A DNA stretch of 64,000 nucleotides from Rhodanobacter sp. (GCA_030148505.1 JASBTI010000010.1:1-64000); one strand, 5' to 3'. Positions 34,382 through 45,777 are shown, counted from the first letter of the stretch. The notes: a model not told the origin generated them from the letters alone. Made by a program: numbers and translations.

Positions 34382-34987
34382 ATGGGGAACGAAGTTGTCG
34401 ATCATAGTCGTCGCCGCTTTCTCACAGCTGCCACTGCCACAGTGGGTGGGGTGGGGGTTTTAACGGCAGCGGCGCCCTTCATCAAGTCGTGGCAGCCCAG
34501 TGCACGCGCCAAAGCGGCTGGCGCTCCGGTGACACAGTCCTTGAAAAAGATCGAATTGGGCCAGCAGTTAATCGTGAGCTGGAGGAGCTTGCCGGTCTTT
34601 ATCGTCAACCGGACCCCGTCGCAGCTGGCTGCCTTGCCGGCGCAGGATCCGCGCCTGGTAGATCCGAAATCGGATGGAAGCTCAGCGGAACAACAGCCGA
34701 AATATGCCCAGAACGAGACCCGTTCGATCAAACCGGAATGGCTGGTAATGATCGGCATTTGTACGCATCTGGGTTGTGTGCCGAATTATGTCGGCGAGAT
34801 GAAACCCGAACCGTTCGATCCGAATTGGCAAGGTGGTTACTACTGCCCTTGCCATCACTCCCGCTATGACATGGCGGGGCGCGTTTACAAGGACGTGCCT
34901 GCACCAAAGAACATGCTGATCCCGCCATACCAATACCTTGACGACATGACTGTCCAGATTGGCGTGAATCCGAAGGAGGTCAGCTGA
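34382..34987 (+). CDS. petA: Ubiquinol-cytochrome c reductase Rieske iron-sulfur subunit
   Basis: A 201-residue Tat-exported protein: S-R-R-R-F-L at residues 9-14 and a hydrophobic segment (about 15-33) that stays as the membrane anchor. The 2Fe-2S ligands are C127/H129 (CTHLGC with disulfide C132) and C155/H158 (CPCHHS with disulfide C157). The second box reads CPCHHS instead of the usual CPCHGS. I chose ATG 34382, which has GGAGAG at 6 nt, over ATG 34355. Its TGA overlaps petB's ATG. It is the electron entry subunit of complex III. Confidence 0.95.
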   Translation: MGNEVVDHSRRRFLTAATATVGGVGVLTAAAPFIKSWQPSARAKAAGAPVTQSLKKIELGQQLIVSWRSLPVFIVNRTPSQLAALPAQDPRLVDPKSDGSSAEQQPKYAQNETRSIKPEWLVMIGICTHLGCVPNYVGEMKPEPFDPNWQGGYYCPCHHSRYDMAGRVYKDVPAPKNMLIPPYQYLDDMTVQIGVNPKEVS

Positions 34988-36288
34988 TGGCCAACGTACT
35001 CTCCAGTATCGGTGGCTGGGTCACCGAGCGCGCGCCCGGCCTGATGCCGATGTATCGCAAGCACATGACCGAGTATTACGCGCCGAAGAATTTCAATCTC
35101 TGGTACTACTTCGGTTCGCTGGCCGTTCTGGTGCTGGTCAACCAGATCGTCACCGGTATCTTTCTGACGATGAACTACAACCCGAGCGCGGCGGGCGCGT
35201 TCGACTCGGTGCAGTACATCATGCGTGATGTTCAGTGGGGTTGGTTGATCCGCTACATGCATTCCACCGGTGCGTCGTTGTTCTTTGTGGTGGTATTCCT
35301 GCACATGTTTCGGGGCATCATGTACGGCTCGTACAAGAAGCCTCGTGAACTGGTGTGGCTGCTCGGGATGTTAATCTTCCTGGTACTGATGGCCGAGGCA
35401 TTCATGGGCTACGTGCTGCCTTGGGGTAACATGTCGTTCTGGGGCGCCAAGGTGATTATCTCGCTGTTTGGCACGATTCCGGTGATTGGCAGCCATCTGG
35501 TCGACTGGATCATGGGCGATTTCCTGCCTGGCGATGCCACCTTGAATCGTTTCTTCGCCTTGCATGTGATTGCCCTTCCTCTGGTTTTGTTGCTGCTGGT
35601 GGTACTCCACCTGGCAGCCTTGCACGAGGTTGGCTCGAACAATCCGGATGGGGTGGAAATCAAGAAGGGTCCCACGGGTAATCGCTGGAGCGCCCTGGCT
35701 CCGGCAGACGGCATTCCGTTTCACCCTTATTACACCGTAAAGGACTTGTTCGGCGTCGGTTTTTTTCTGCTTGTCGCCGCCTTCATTATTTTCTTCGCAC
35801 CCACCGTGGGTGGCTGGTTCCTGGAGCATGACAACTCCATCAGGGCCAACAACCTGGTGACGCCTTCGGAGATCAAGCCGGTATGGTACTTCACCTCGTT
35901 CTACGGGATCGTGCGCGTGATGCCGGCCTTTCTGGGAACGGCGGTATGGGGTGTGCTGACGATGTTCGGAGCAATTGCCGTGCTGTTCCTGTTTCCCTGG
36001 ATCGATCGTGGCAAGGTCAAGTCGATCCGTTATCGAGGAACCGGGTTCAAGGTGGGGCTTGGGGTGTTCGTCTTCGCTTTCATCGGCCTCGGATCGTTGG
36101 GCGCAGGTGTTACCGACAAGGTCTTTCCACAATGGTTTGGAGACATCGATCTGGCCGCATGGGATAACAACTTTGGGCGGCTGATGGTGGTGCTCTACTT
36201 CGGCTTCTTCGTGTTTCTCTGGGCTTACACGCATTTCGGCTGGGAGAAGACCAAGCCGGTTCCGGATCGGGTGACGATGCATGATTAA
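34987..36288 (+). CDS. petB: Cytochrome b subunit of the bc1 complex
   Basis: A 433-residue eight-helix membrane protein with two b hemes. Paired heme histidines are visible in helix B (RYMHSTGASLFFVVVFLHMFRG) and helix D (FALHVIALPLVLLLLVVLHLAALHE). The Qo signature at 298-301 is PVWY rather than PEWY: the Glu is Val299. The start overlaps petA's stop by one base, and the 3' end overlaps petC by 8 nt. It oxidises ubiquinol and pumps protons through the Q cycle. Confidence 0.95.
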   Translation: MANVLSSIGGWVTERAPGLMPMYRKHMTEYYAPKNFNLWYYFGSLAVLVLVNQIVTGIFLTMNYNPSAAGAFDSVQYIMRDVQWGWLIRYMHSTGASLFFVVVFLHMFRGIMYGSYKKPRELVWLLGMLIFLVLMAEAFMGYVLPWGNMSFWGAKVIISLFGTIPVIGSHLVDWIMGDFLPGDATLNRFFALHVIALPLVLLLLVVLHLAALHEVGSNNPDGVEIKKGPTGNRWSALAPADGIPFHPYYTVKDLFGVGFFLLVAAFIIFFAPTVGGWFLEHDNSIRANNLVTPSEIKPVWYFTSFYGIVRVMPAFLGTAVWGVLTMFGAIAVLFLFPWIDRGKVKSIRYRGTGFKVGLGVFVFAFIGLGSLGAGVTDKVFPQWFGDIDLAAWDNNFGRLMVVLYFGFFVFLWAYTHFGWEKTKPVPDRVTMHD

Positions 36289-37057
36289 TCGGCAGATCTT
36301 CATGAAACGACGGCCATCGGTGAAGTACTTTTTTGCGGCAGCGGGCTTAGCGCTTGGCCTGCTGGCGGGCAGTGCGACGGTCCACGCAGCGGAGGGCCAT
36401 GGTGGCGGGCTCATGCCCTCTGGCGCCAGTGTGGGGGATCAAGCTTCGCTCCAGCGTGGGGCCAGGCTGTACTTCAACTACTGCGTAGGCTGTCATTCGC
36501 TGAAATACATGCGCTATTCGCGCATGGCCAACGATCTGGGTCTGACGAAGAAAGAGGTGATGCAGAACCTCAATTTTACCGGGGCCAAGTTCGACGGTCC
36601 GGTAATTTCGTCCATGCCGTCGGCCTTGGCGGCCCGATGGTTCGGCAAGGCACCGCCGGATTTGTCGCTGGAGGTGAGTGCGAAAGGTGCCGACTGGCTC
36701 TATACCTACCTCAACACGTTTTATCTGGATCCCCACAGTCCAGCTGGCTGGAACAATCTGGCGCTGCCGAACGCAGCCATGCCCTTCCCGTTGTGGGAGT
36801 TACAGGGCATCCAGACTGCCGTCATGGAGCCGGGCCGGGGCCATCAGGTGCAGAAACTGATGCTCTCACAGCCGGGACAGATGACACCGGCACAGTACCA
36901 GCAAGCAACCCGCGACCTTACCAGTTTTCTCCAGTACGTGTCGGAGCCCGCCGCCCTGCAGCGACACCGTTACGGTGTATGGGTCCTGCTGTTTCTGGCC
37001 TTGTTTACCTTGTTAGCCTATATGCTCAAGAAGGAATACTGGAAAGACGTTCACTGA
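36281..37057 (+). CDS. petC: Cytochrome c1 subunit of the bc1 complex
   Basis: A 258-residue protein with a signal segment (about 13-36, VHAAEG). The heme c site is C68-V-G-C71-H72, and the probable Met ligand is in NAAMPFPLWELQG. A C-terminal membrane anchor (about 233-249) is followed by KKEYWKDVH. It hands electrons from the Rieske protein to soluble cytochrome c. Start ATG 36281 overlaps petB by 8 nt; ATG 36302 (MKRRPSVKYFF) is an alternative. Confidence 0.94.
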   Translation: MINRQIFMKRRPSVKYFFAAAGLALGLLAGSATVHAAEGHGGGLMPSGASVGDQASLQRGARLYFNYCVGCHSLKYMRYSRMANDLGLTKKEVMQNLNFTGAKFDGPVISSMPSALAARWFGKAPPDLSLEVSAKGADWLYTYLNTFYLDPHSPAGWNNLALPNAAMPFPLWELQGIQTAVMEPGRGHQVQKLMLSQPGQMTPAQYQQATRDLTSFLQYVSEPAALQRHRYGVWVLLFLALFTLLAYMLKKEYWKDVH

Positions 37058-37138
37058 TCTGGATGGACAGCACCCGGCAACGATAGGCGGTAATCCATAG
37101 GCTGCCACGTCCATGCCATCGATAAGGATTGATTGCGG

Positions 37139-37759
37139 ATGGTTCCAAGTGCTCGCTCGCGTACTGTATTGACGTTGTACACCACGCCCGATGACATCCA
37201 ATGTCATCGGGCGCGACTGGTTCTCGCCGCCAAGGGAGTTGCCTACGAACGGGTGCTGGTGGACCCGGCTGCACCGCCTGACGATCTGTTTGAGCTCAAT
37301 CCCTACGGCGGAACGCCGACGCTGGTTGACCGGGACCTGACCTTGTTCGACACTTCGGTGGTTTGCGAATACCTTGATGAGCGTTATCCACACCCGCCAC
37401 TCATGCCAATCGACCCGCTGTCGCGCGCCCGCTTGCGTGTCGCTGCGGTGCGGATCGAAAAAGACTGGGTGAGCGAGGTGGAGGCGATTCGCCATGGTGG
37501 GCGTACTGCCGAGGCGGCCCGCAAGCGCCTGCGCGCGAACCTGCTCGCCACGGTGCCGTTGTTCAAGGCTTCCAAGTTTTTTCTCAATCCCGAAATGAGC
37601 TTGGTCGATTGCCTGGTGGCTCCGGTAGTTTGGCGGTTGCCCTGGCTCGGGGTAGAGTTGGGTCGGGAAGGCAAGCCGATCGTCGATTACGGCGAACGTT
37701 TGTTCCACAGTCAGGGTTTTGCGCGCAGCATGACCGATATCGAAAAGGCCATGCGATAA
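37139..37759 (+). CDS. sspA: Stringent starvation protein A, GST-like RNA polymerase-associated
   Basis: A 206-residue protein with a thioredoxin-like GST N domain (about 10-85; TLYTTPDDIQCHRARLVLAAKGV, NPYGGTPTLVDRDLTLFDTSVVCEYLDERYPHPPLMP) and a helical C domain. SspA binds RNA polymerase and redirects transcription in stationary phase. A TTG at 37133 lies 4 nt after AAGGA and ATG 37139 lies 10 nt after it; I use the ATG. The order petABC-sspA-sspB is typical for proteobacteria. Confidence 0.93.
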   Translation: MVPSARSRTVLTLYTTPDDIQCHRARLVLAAKGVAYERVLVDPAAPPDDLFELNPYGGTPTLVDRDLTLFDTSVVCEYLDERYPHPPLMPIDPLSRARLRVAAVRIEKDWVSEVEAIRHGGRTAEAARKRLRANLLATVPLFKASKFFLNPEMSLVDCLVAPVVWRLPWLGVELGREGKPIVDYGERLFHSQGFARSMTDIEKAMR

Positions 37760-37763
37760 CACC

Positions 37764-38204
37764 ATGAGCAACGAAAGTGTCCCAATGAGCTCCAACCGTC
37801 CCTATCTTCTGCGGGCAATCTACGATTGGATCAGCGACAACAACCTCACCCCCTACGTGCTGGTCGATGCAGGCTACGAGGGCGTACGGGTGCCACCACA
37901 GGTAGTCAAGAATGGTCAGGTCGTACTCAACCTGGCCATGCGTGCTGTGGCCAATCTCGACCTGGGCAATGACTGGATCAGTTTTCAGGCGCGCTTCTCC
38001 GGTGTCAGTCAGGCGATCCACATCCCGGTGCAGGCGGTACTGGCGCTGTATGCGCAGGAAAACGGACAGGGCATGATGTTTCCTGCCGAAGAGGGGGGCG
38101 ATGCCCCTCCGCCGTCAGCGCCCGAGCCTGATGATACGTCAGCGGCGCCCGAGCGTGCTGAAAAGCCCAAGCGCGGGGCATCGCATCTGCGGGTGGTCAA
38201 ATAA
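37764..38204 (+). CDS. sspB: ClpXP adaptor SspB
   Basis: A 146-residue protein, 4 nt after sspA. The folded domain (about 12-112; RPYLLRAIYDWISDNNLTPYVLVDA and VLNLAMRAVANLDLGNDWISFQARFSG) binds ssrA-tagged substrates. An acidic/proline linker (about 113-135) leads to the C-terminal ClpX-docking tail HLRVVK (141-146), which matches the LRVVK motif of E. coli SspB. Start at 37764 or ATG 37785 (MSSNRPYLLR). Confidence 0.94.
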   Translation: MSNESVPMSSNRPYLLRAIYDWISDNNLTPYVLVDAGYEGVRVPPQVVKNGQVVLNLAMRAVANLDLGNDWISFQARFSGVSQAIHIPVQAVLALYAQENGQGMMFPAEEGGDAPPPSAPEPDDTSAAPERAEKPKRGASHLRVVK

Positions 38205-38266
38205 CCCGATTCCATCGACCGGCCCATCGGTGTCAAACAGCCGTTCGATGACGATCTGTCGCACTT

Positions 38267-38677
38267 TCAGTGCAATCGGTGATCGGTATCCTGCGGTGCG
38301 CGAAACGGTAGGACATTATCGGTCGTGGCAGGTGGAGCGGTCAGTTCGATCGACGGTGCCGTCACCGGCGCTTCGGTTGAAGGCAGGCTGAGGCCAACTA
38401 GTCCGTCGCCGAGCATCCACAGATGGGCGGATGCGCGGTCGTGCCCCGCGAGGCTGACTTCGAAGCCGTAACAGCGTTCCATCCTCAGCAAGCCATTCTT
38501 ACGACGCATGCGTACGCGACGCAATCCCACGGTTTCATCCAGCAGCTGTAAACCCTGTTGTCGGCACTGGCTGCGGGCCTCGATCACCGCGCGTTCGCGG
38601 GCGGCGCTGAGTTTTAGCCAGAGCCCAACGACAGCGGTGAGCGCCAGCAGAAGCATCAAGTTTGAAAGGTCGCTCAT
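38267..38677 (-). CDS. DUF3301 family protein
   Basis: A 136-residue protein with one N-terminal membrane helix (about 5-22) and a cytoplasmic or periplasmic domain. ARSQCRQQGLQLLDETVGLRRVRMRRKNG with RCYGFEVSLAGHDR is the DUF3301 pattern, of unknown function. A low-complexity Pro/Thr/Ala tail begins near 100. It lies 39 nt after the end of nadC on the same strand, probably in one operon with DUF1631-nadC. Confidence 0.8.
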   Translation of the reverse strand: MSDLSNLMLLLALTAVVGLWLKLSAARERAVIEARSQCRQQGLQLLDETVGLRRVRMRRKNGLLRMERCYGFEVSLAGHDRASAHLWMLGDGLVGLSLPSTEAPVTAPSIELTAPPATTDNVLPFRAPQDTDHRLH

Positions 38678-38716
38678 GTCCGCAGTGTGGAGGTGGGCGG
38701 CAGCCGGTACAAGGCC

Positions 38717-39574
38717 TTAGTCCAGGTGAAGCCGTAGGGAAAGATCGACGGCGCGCACGTGCTTGGTCAATGCGCCGACGGAAATGTAGTCCACACCGGT
38801 GCGAGCAATTTCACCGATGCTGTCAAGGTCGACATTGCCGGAGGCCTCCAGCGGGATCCGTCCCGCCGTGAGTCGGACCGCCTCGGCCATCAGGGCGAGG
38901 GGGAAGTTGTCGAGCATGATGCGGTCCGGGCTCGTGCCAAGGGCCTCCACGAGTTCCTCCAGGCTTTCGACCTCGACCTCCACTGGCAGCGCAGGGTGCA
39001 GGCGTCGCGCTGACTGCACGGCGGCGACCAGGCCGCCGGCGGCGACGATGTGGTTTTCCTTGATCAGGATCGCGTCGTAAAGCCCGATGCGCTGATTATG
39101 GCCGCCGCCGCAGCGGACGGCATATTTCTGTGCGAGCCGCAGACCGGGCACTGTCTTGCGGGTATCCAGAACGCGTGCGTTTGTGCCTGACACCGCGGCG
39201 ACATATTCCGCGGTCACGGTGGCCGTCGCGGACAGCAGTTGCAGGAAATTCAAGGCCGGACGTTCGGCGCTGACCAATCCGCGGGCATTGCCGGACAGTC
39301 GGCAAATAACGGTGCCAGCCGATATTCGCCCACCATCCCGGGCGTCCCATTCGATCCGCGTCTGTGGATCCATCTTTCGAAAGCACGCATCGAACCATGC
39401 GCTACCCGCGAGCACCGCATCCTCGCGACAGGTCAACTCGGCACGGGCACGCGCTCCGATTGGAAGCAGCTCGGCGGTAACGTCGCCGGTCCCGAAGTCT
39501 TCCTCGAAGGCTCGTTCGACATCAACCGCGACCTGCGCCTTCGCAGGGCTTGCAACCCCCGGGGTGCTACTCAT
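38717..39574 (-). CDS. nadC: Quinolinate phosphoribosyltransferase (nicotinate-nucleotide pyrophosphorylase)
   Basis: A 285-residue enzyme that makes nicotinate mononucleotide from quinolinate and PRPP in de novo NAD synthesis. Typical blocks are EDFGTGDVT, ERPALNFLQLLSATAT, LDTRKTVPGLRLAQKYAVRCGGGHNQRIGLYDAILIKENH, VEVEVESLEEL, IMLDNF and EASGNVDLDSIGEIARTGVDYISVGALTKH. Its ATG overlaps the stop of the DUF1631 gene by 4 nt (ATGA). Confidence 0.95.
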   Translation of the reverse strand: MSSTPGVASPAKAQVAVDVERAFEEDFGTGDVTAELLPIGARARAELTCREDAVLAGSAWFDACFRKMDPQTRIEWDARDGGRISAGTVICRLSGNARGLVSAERPALNFLQLLSATATVTAEYVAAVSGTNARVLDTRKTVPGLRLAQKYAVRCGGGHNQRIGLYDAILIKENHIVAAGGLVAAVQSARRLHPALPVEVEVESLEELVEALGTSPDRIMLDNFPLALMAEAVRLTAGRIPLEASGNVDLDSIGEIARTGVDYISVGALTKHVRAVDLSLRLHLD

Positions 39575-41868
39575 TCGCCGGTCGCGCCAGACGTTTGTTC
39601 AGGCTGTCTGAGTCGGTCCACGATGGCACTCATCGCACGGTCGAACAGCGCATTTTCGGCGAGTACCGTCGCATGTCCTTCGGTAAGCAGGAGAGCCAGT
39701 CGCTGCGGTTCGTAATCCGCAACTTTGAGCCCGCGCCGGTTGACGAAAAGGTAGCGCCCGCTCATCGGGCTGATCCATGACAGTTTCGCCCGCGTCATGG
39801 CCTCGTTTGGCAGGCAGAACTCCAGCCAGGTTCCGGGTTGCAGCGACTGCACCTGTTTCCATTCCGGGGAGTCGAGCCGTATCGGTTCCGGTTCACTTTC
39901 GGCGTCGTGGTCCGTGACCGACTGAGGTGCTGCGGACTGGGTGCTGTCGGGCAATACCAGGATAGCGGCATCGTCCCCGATATCGTCGAGGCTTGCCAGC
40001 TCCGCCTGATCGACGGGTTCGCCGAGTTGCTGTCGGTAATAGGTATGCAGCTGCGCAAGCAGGCGTTCGATATCTTGTTCCTGAAACGCAACGTTGGCCA
40101 AGCCGAGTCGCAAGGTGCGCTCGATGCCCGGCAGCATCTGACGCAATAGCTGCCGGCCTTCCTGATCCGTCACCGGTTGACTGCTGGCAATGAAATCGTC
40201 AACGAAGTGCAGTGCGCTCCTGAAATCGGGCGAGCTTTCGCCCTGGCGCAACAGCAGCAAGACCAGATGATTCGCCCAGGCACGCGCGAGAACGCCGTGC
40301 AGTAGGGGGGGCATTTTACGTTCGCCGATGCGTTCGATGATCTCGCGAGCTGCGCGGCGTCTCGCCTGTTCAAGCTTTTCGCGTCCACGCGTGGACTCGG
40401 CGACTCGTTGCTCCGCGAGTTCAGAGCGACGCTTGCTGAGCTCCTGAAACTGTTGGAGATCGACAAGGAGTCGGTTGAAGATATCCATATCATCGTCGAA
40501 CTCGTGCAGCAGTTGCTCTACGATCGACTTCACCTTGTCATGCAGGCGCCGGTCGCGATCGGATTCTTCTGACCATCCCTTGGCCTGATCCGCCAGTCCA
40601 TCCAGAAGCCGCCGCGCCGGATGCTGGCGATGGGCAAACATCTTGCGATCGAGAATCGCTGCCTTCAGGTAGGGTATTTGCAATCGTGCAAGTAGCGCTT
40701 GCATCCGCGCGGGCAGATTGCGGTCTTCGAGGATGAACTCGAACAACATGCCGACTAGATCGATGGTGTCTTCATCAATGGTGGCAACACGACTGGGCCG
40801 CTCTCCGCGCAGCGCGCCGATCTGATTGAGCAGCTGTTCCTTCAGTTGCATGACTTCGTTGCCGAGCGCACTGCTTTCGTCGGGGCTCGCATAGAGCAGG
40901 GGGCCGGCGCTGGCAATCTGGTTTTGCAGCACGCTCAAGGCGCCCAGCAGTTCATTGGCTGAAGGCATCGGGCCAGTGGACGATACCTGGCCGGCCTGGC
41001 CCGCCGCCTGCCCGCCGCCGGGGGAGCGTCGGGCACGGAACAGGGCATGCAAGGTCTGCAGCACATCGCTGGGTATCTCAACGGCTTCCTCTGCATTGCT
41101 CGCCTGGGAGGAAGACGAACGCACGGTTGTTGCGTCTTTGCTTGGGCCTGGAGCACCATGGCCACGCTGGATCTCATGCCGCAGCTGCGGCAGCACACCA
41201 GCGCGAACCAGCTGCAGGTTGACCTCCTGATACAACTCCTCCAGCGTGGACAGTACATAACGATCAAACAGTTTGTAGATGATCAGCTTGACCCGCAAAT
41301 CTGCGGGAAGCTCCTGCAGCGCCTGACGAAATGCCTTGGTCAGGGCGGCGGGAGCCACCGGGTTACCTGCGTCATCGATCTTGTGGCCTCCGCAGATCAC
41401 CGACAGTCGCTGATTGACGGCAAACAGCTCGCGCGACAGCCGCGACTCGTGTTTGCTGACCAGGCTGGTGATGGCAAGCGACTCTTCCAGTTCATTGTCG
41501 GCTACCAGCGAGAGTTCGACGGTCCCATTGGACAATGTGCTGCTGGCCGTGACCTGCTGGGTGGGACGGGCGAGTTCGCCTACTTGGCGGTTGATGCCTG
41601 TTAAAAAGCTGCGCTCCACGCTGGCACGGCGCTTGCGGACTTCGCGCATGCCGTCAAAGTAGTGCATCTGGGCAGCGTTGTTTTCCGCCTTTTCGGCCAG
41701 ATCGAACAGGGCATCGTCGACTTGCTCGAACATGTTGCCGATGGATCGCTGCAAACGCAGGGTGGCGATTCCTCGCACGCCATTAAGGAGGTCGCCGACG
41801 CGCTCCTCCGACGGCTTTGGCCGCTGGTTCAGATTGACGATTTTCGGTGACTCACCGGTTTCGTTCAT
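39571..41868 (-). CDS. DUF1631 family protein
   Basis: A 765-residue protein from ATG 41868. It is largely helical with charged, Gln-rich stretches, and ends in a beta-rich domain of the type WLEFCLPNEAMTRAKLSWISPMSGRYLFVNRRG (about 660-720), which resembles the PilZ-like end of DUF1631 proteins. Some databases call the family 'thymidine phosphorylase', without support in this sequence. No membrane segment is seen. It is translationally coupled to nadC; the pairing is common in Xanthomonadales, but its logic is unknown. Confidence 0.85.
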   Translation of the reverse strand: MNETGESPKIVNLNQRPKPSEERVGDLLNGVRGIATLRLQRSIGNMFEQVDDALFDLAEKAENNAAQMHYFDGMREVRKRRASVERSFLTGINRQVGELARPTQQVTASSTLSNGTVELSLVADNELEESLAITSLVSKHESRLSRELFAVNQRLSVICGGHKIDDAGNPVAPAALTKAFRQALQELPADLRVKLIIYKLFDRYVLSTLEELYQEVNLQLVRAGVLPQLRHEIQRGHGAPGPSKDATTVRSSSSQASNAEEAVEIPSDVLQTLHALFRARRSPGGGQAAGQAGQVSSTGPMPSANELLGALSVLQNQIASAGPLLYASPDESSALGNEVMQLKEQLLNQIGALRGERPSRVATIDEDTIDLVGMLFEFILEDRNLPARMQALLARLQIPYLKAAILDRKMFAHRQHPARRLLDGLADQAKGWSEESDRDRRLHDKVKSIVEQLLHEFDDDMDIFNRLLVDLQQFQELSKRRSELAEQRVAESTRGREKLEQARRRAAREIIERIGERKMPPLLHGVLARAWANHLVLLLLRQGESSPDFRSALHFVDDFIASSQPVTDQEGRQLLRQMLPGIERTLRLGLANVAFQEQDIERLLAQLHTYYRQQLGEPVDQAELASLDDIGDDAAILVLPDSTQSAAPQSVTDHDAESEPEPIRLDSPEWKQVQSLQPGTWLEFCLPNEAMTRAKLSWISPMSGRYLFVNRRGLKVADYEPQRLALLLTEGHATVLAENALFDRAMSAIVDRLRQPEQTSGATGE

Positions 41869-42022
41869 GCCCTTTCCCCTGCGGTACTGCCATACATCGC
41901 CCACATTGCAACACGGAGAGGCAGGAGGCCACGATAATTCAAACGGAAGTGCTTGTCATGTGAAGAAATTATCTGGCCAACCGGACAGGCGCCAACGGTG
42001 ACGGCCATCACGTTAGGAGATG

Positions 42023-42295
42023 TCACGGCGCATGGGGAAAGTCTTTCATTTGAAGGGTGCCGATACCTTCTTCAGGCAGCATCACCGGGATGCCATCTTC
42101 GACGCGATAGATGACCTTGGAATCAATGGTGATCAAACCCTCCTGGATGCCATCATGCACCGGGTTTCCGGTCACCGATGCCACCGCCCCAAGGCTGATG
42201 GCATGATTCAGGATGTCGAGTTCGCGTTTGCTGAGCGGCCGTACCGGTGTCTTGCTGACCGGGCAGCACAGAATGTCGAGGAGGCGCTTGTCCAT
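42023..42295 (-). CDS. Trm112-family small protein (YcaR-like)
   Basis: A 90-residue protein from ATG 42295. MDKRLLDILCCPVSKTPVRPL and VIYRVEDGIPVMLPEEG are the Trm112/YcaR signature. The family is a small zinc-ribbon-like fold; here only the first CC pair is visible, so zinc binding is doubtful. It is longer than YcaR (about 60) because of a middle insertion. It is divergent from purE, 68 nt apart, so the two share a promoter region. Confidence 0.85.
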   Translation of the reverse strand: MDKRLLDILCCPVSKTPVRPLSKRELDILNHAISLGAVASVTGNPVHDGIQEGLITIDSKVIYRVEDGIPVMLPEEGIGTLQMKDFPHAP

Positions 42296-42363
42296 GGTGA
42301 ATTGCGGGGCTGTGCCCAGGCAGAGGAAAGCCCTTACAATAACGGCTTTTGGACGCTCCGGCC

Positions 42364-42867
42364 ATGACAGGAACAGCCAAACAACCAAGCGTTGGTGTGG
42401 TGATGGGCTCCCGCTCTGACTGGGAAACAATGCAGCATGCGGTAGAGGTGCTGACCGAGCTGGGAGTACCCCATGATGTACAGGTGGTTTCCGCGCACCG
42501 CACCCCTGATTTGCTGTTTCGCTACGCCGAGCAGGCGGCTGAGAGGGGCGTTCAGGTAATTATCGCCGGGGCGGGCGGGGCGGCCCATTTGCCTGGCATG
42601 CTCGCGGCGAAGACCCGCCTCCCCGTGCTGGGTGTCCCGGTACAATCCAAGGCCCTCAATGGCATGGATTCGCTGTTGTCGATCGCGCAGATGCCTGCCG
42701 GTATCCCGGTGGGAACGTTGGCGATCGGTCGTGCGGGCGCGGTGAATGCCGGTTTGCTGGCGGCAGCGGTGCTGGCCTTGCACGATGCGACGCTGGCCGC
42801 GGCGCTGGAGCGCTGGCGTGCGGCCCAGACACAGGCAGTATTGGCGCATCCGGATCCGCGCGCATGA
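42364..42867 (+). CDS. purE: N5-carboxyaminoimidazole ribonucleotide mutase PurE
   Basis: A 167-residue class I PurE, converting N5-CAIR to CAIR in purine synthesis. Hallmarks are [89 protein letters not shown]. Start ATG 42364. It overlaps purK by 4 nt, the usual purEK operon. Confidence 0.96.
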   Translation: MTGTAKQPSVGVVMGSRSDWETMQHAVEVLTELGVPHDVQVVSAHRTPDLLFRYAEQAAERGVQVIIAGAGGAAHLPGMLAAKTRLPVLGVPVQSKALNGMDSLLSIAQMPAGIPVGTLAIGRAGAVNAGLLAAAVLALHDATLAAALERWRAAQTQAVLAHPDPRA

Positions 42868-44021
42868 GTCTTGATCGGCAGCCCGTGCTAGGTATCCTTG
42901 GTGGTGGCCAGCTGGCTCGCATGCTGGCCTTGGCCGCTGCGCCGCTGGGTGTCAATACGTTGGTGGTGGACAGCTCGGCGGACGCTTGTGCCGGTCAGGT
43001 CGCCCCGTTGTTGGTCGCTGACTGGACCGACTATGCGGCACTGCAGCGGTTCGCCGAAAAGGTCGATGTCGTCACTTTCGATTTCGAGAATGTCCCTGCT
43101 GAAACCGCGCACTGGCTGGCCGAGCGCGTGGCGGTTTTTCCCGCACCACGGGCACTGGCGGTGGCGCAGGATCGATTGGCGGAGAAGACCCTGTTTCACG
43201 AGTGCGGCTTGCATACTCCCGCGTTCGTCGCTGTCGCTACCCGTGAGGAGCTGGAGCAGGCTATCGCCGAGGTGGGGGTGCCTGCGATCCTCAAGACCCG
43301 CCGACTGGGGTATGACGGCAAGGGCCAGTTCCGTCTCGGCCAAGCGGCCGACGCGGAGGCCGCATGGGCGGCGTTGGGGACGCAGGCGGCGGTACACGGG
43401 CTCATTCTTGAGGCCTTCGTGCCGTTCGAGCGCGAGTTGTCGGTACTCGCCGTACGCGGTCGCGATGGCGACTTTCGTACCTGGCCCTTGACCGGAAACT
43501 GGCATACCGACGGCGTGCTGGCGATGAGTCTGGCGCCGGCGCCAGACAGCGAGTCGCTGCACCAGCGCGCTACCGGACACGCGCGAGCCCTGGCCGAGCG
43601 TCTCGATTATGTGGGCGTGTTTGCCCTGGAGTTGTTCGTGAAGGGCGACGAGTTGCTCGGCAACGAGATGGCGCCGCGGGTGCACAATTCAGGTCACTGG
43701 ACTATTGAGGGCGCGCGAACCAGCCAGTTCGAAAATCATGTACGAGCCGTCCTGGGCTTGCCGCTGGGTGATACCGGCGCGCGCGGCTTGTCAGCGATGC
43801 TCAATTGGATCGGTGACCTGCCGGCGGCCTCGGCCGTACTTGCCGCTGTCGACGCACACTGGCACGACTACGGCAAGGCATCACGGCCCGGACGCAAGGT
43901 CGGTCATGCGACGCTGTGCGCCAGTGACGCTGTCGTCTTGCATGAACGGCTCGCCACACTCGCCGCGGCGCTTGGTCGGACGCAACAGGCGCAGCCGGTG
44001 CTGGCGGCGTTGAAAGGTTGA
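42864..44021 (+). CDS. purK: 5-(carboxyamino)imidazole ribonucleotide synthase PurK
   Basis: A 385-residue ATP-grasp enzyme that carboxylates AIR using ATP and bicarbonate. The N-terminal [23 protein letters not shown]-binding [17 protein letters not shown], and the metal-binding [25 protein letters not shown] near residue 270 are standard. It is coupled to purE (ATGA overlap). Confidence 0.96.
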   Translation: MSLDRQPVLGILGGGQLARMLALAAAPLGVNTLVVDSSADACAGQVAPLLVADWTDYAALQRFAEKVDVVTFDFENVPAETAHWLAERVAVFPAPRALAVAQDRLAEKTLFHECGLHTPAFVAVATREELEQAIAEVGVPAILKTRRLGYDGKGQFRLGQAADAEAAWAALGTQAAVHGLILEAFVPFERELSVLAVRGRDGDFRTWPLTGNWHTDGVLAMSLAPAPDSESLHQRATGHARALAERLDYVGVFALELFVKGDELLGNEMAPRVHNSGHWTIEGARTSQFENHVRAVLGLPLGDTGARGLSAMLNWIGDLPAASAVLAAVDAHWHDYGKASRPGRKVGHATLCASDAVVLHERLATLAAALGRTQQAQPVLAALKG

Positions 44022-44263
44022 TGCCAGCGGTCGTTGTGTCGCCCGGGTCATGGCTTGTTGCGATCGCAGGCTGTTATGATGGGCGGCTTAATTGCGGGTC
44101 CTGCGACAAGCCACGAGATTTTCCGTCCGTGTAAGCCGCTTCCCTCGCCTCCGCCTGACCCAGCCGTGTCGCTCCATAGCGGACGTTTTACTCAGCCTTG
44201 TATTGCGTGCCGTACTGCTCGTTGCGACGGCATCTGCTGCTGCCCAAGCCCGGGATTCATCCG

Positions 44264-45766
<1,503 letters not shown>

Positions 45767-45777
45767 TCGGCTGAAAC

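Noticed and set aside
44041-44263. Promoter for sulP from TATGAT at 44075
   Set aside because: The -10-like hexamer has no well-spaced -35; spacing to the nearest TTG is only 14 nt.
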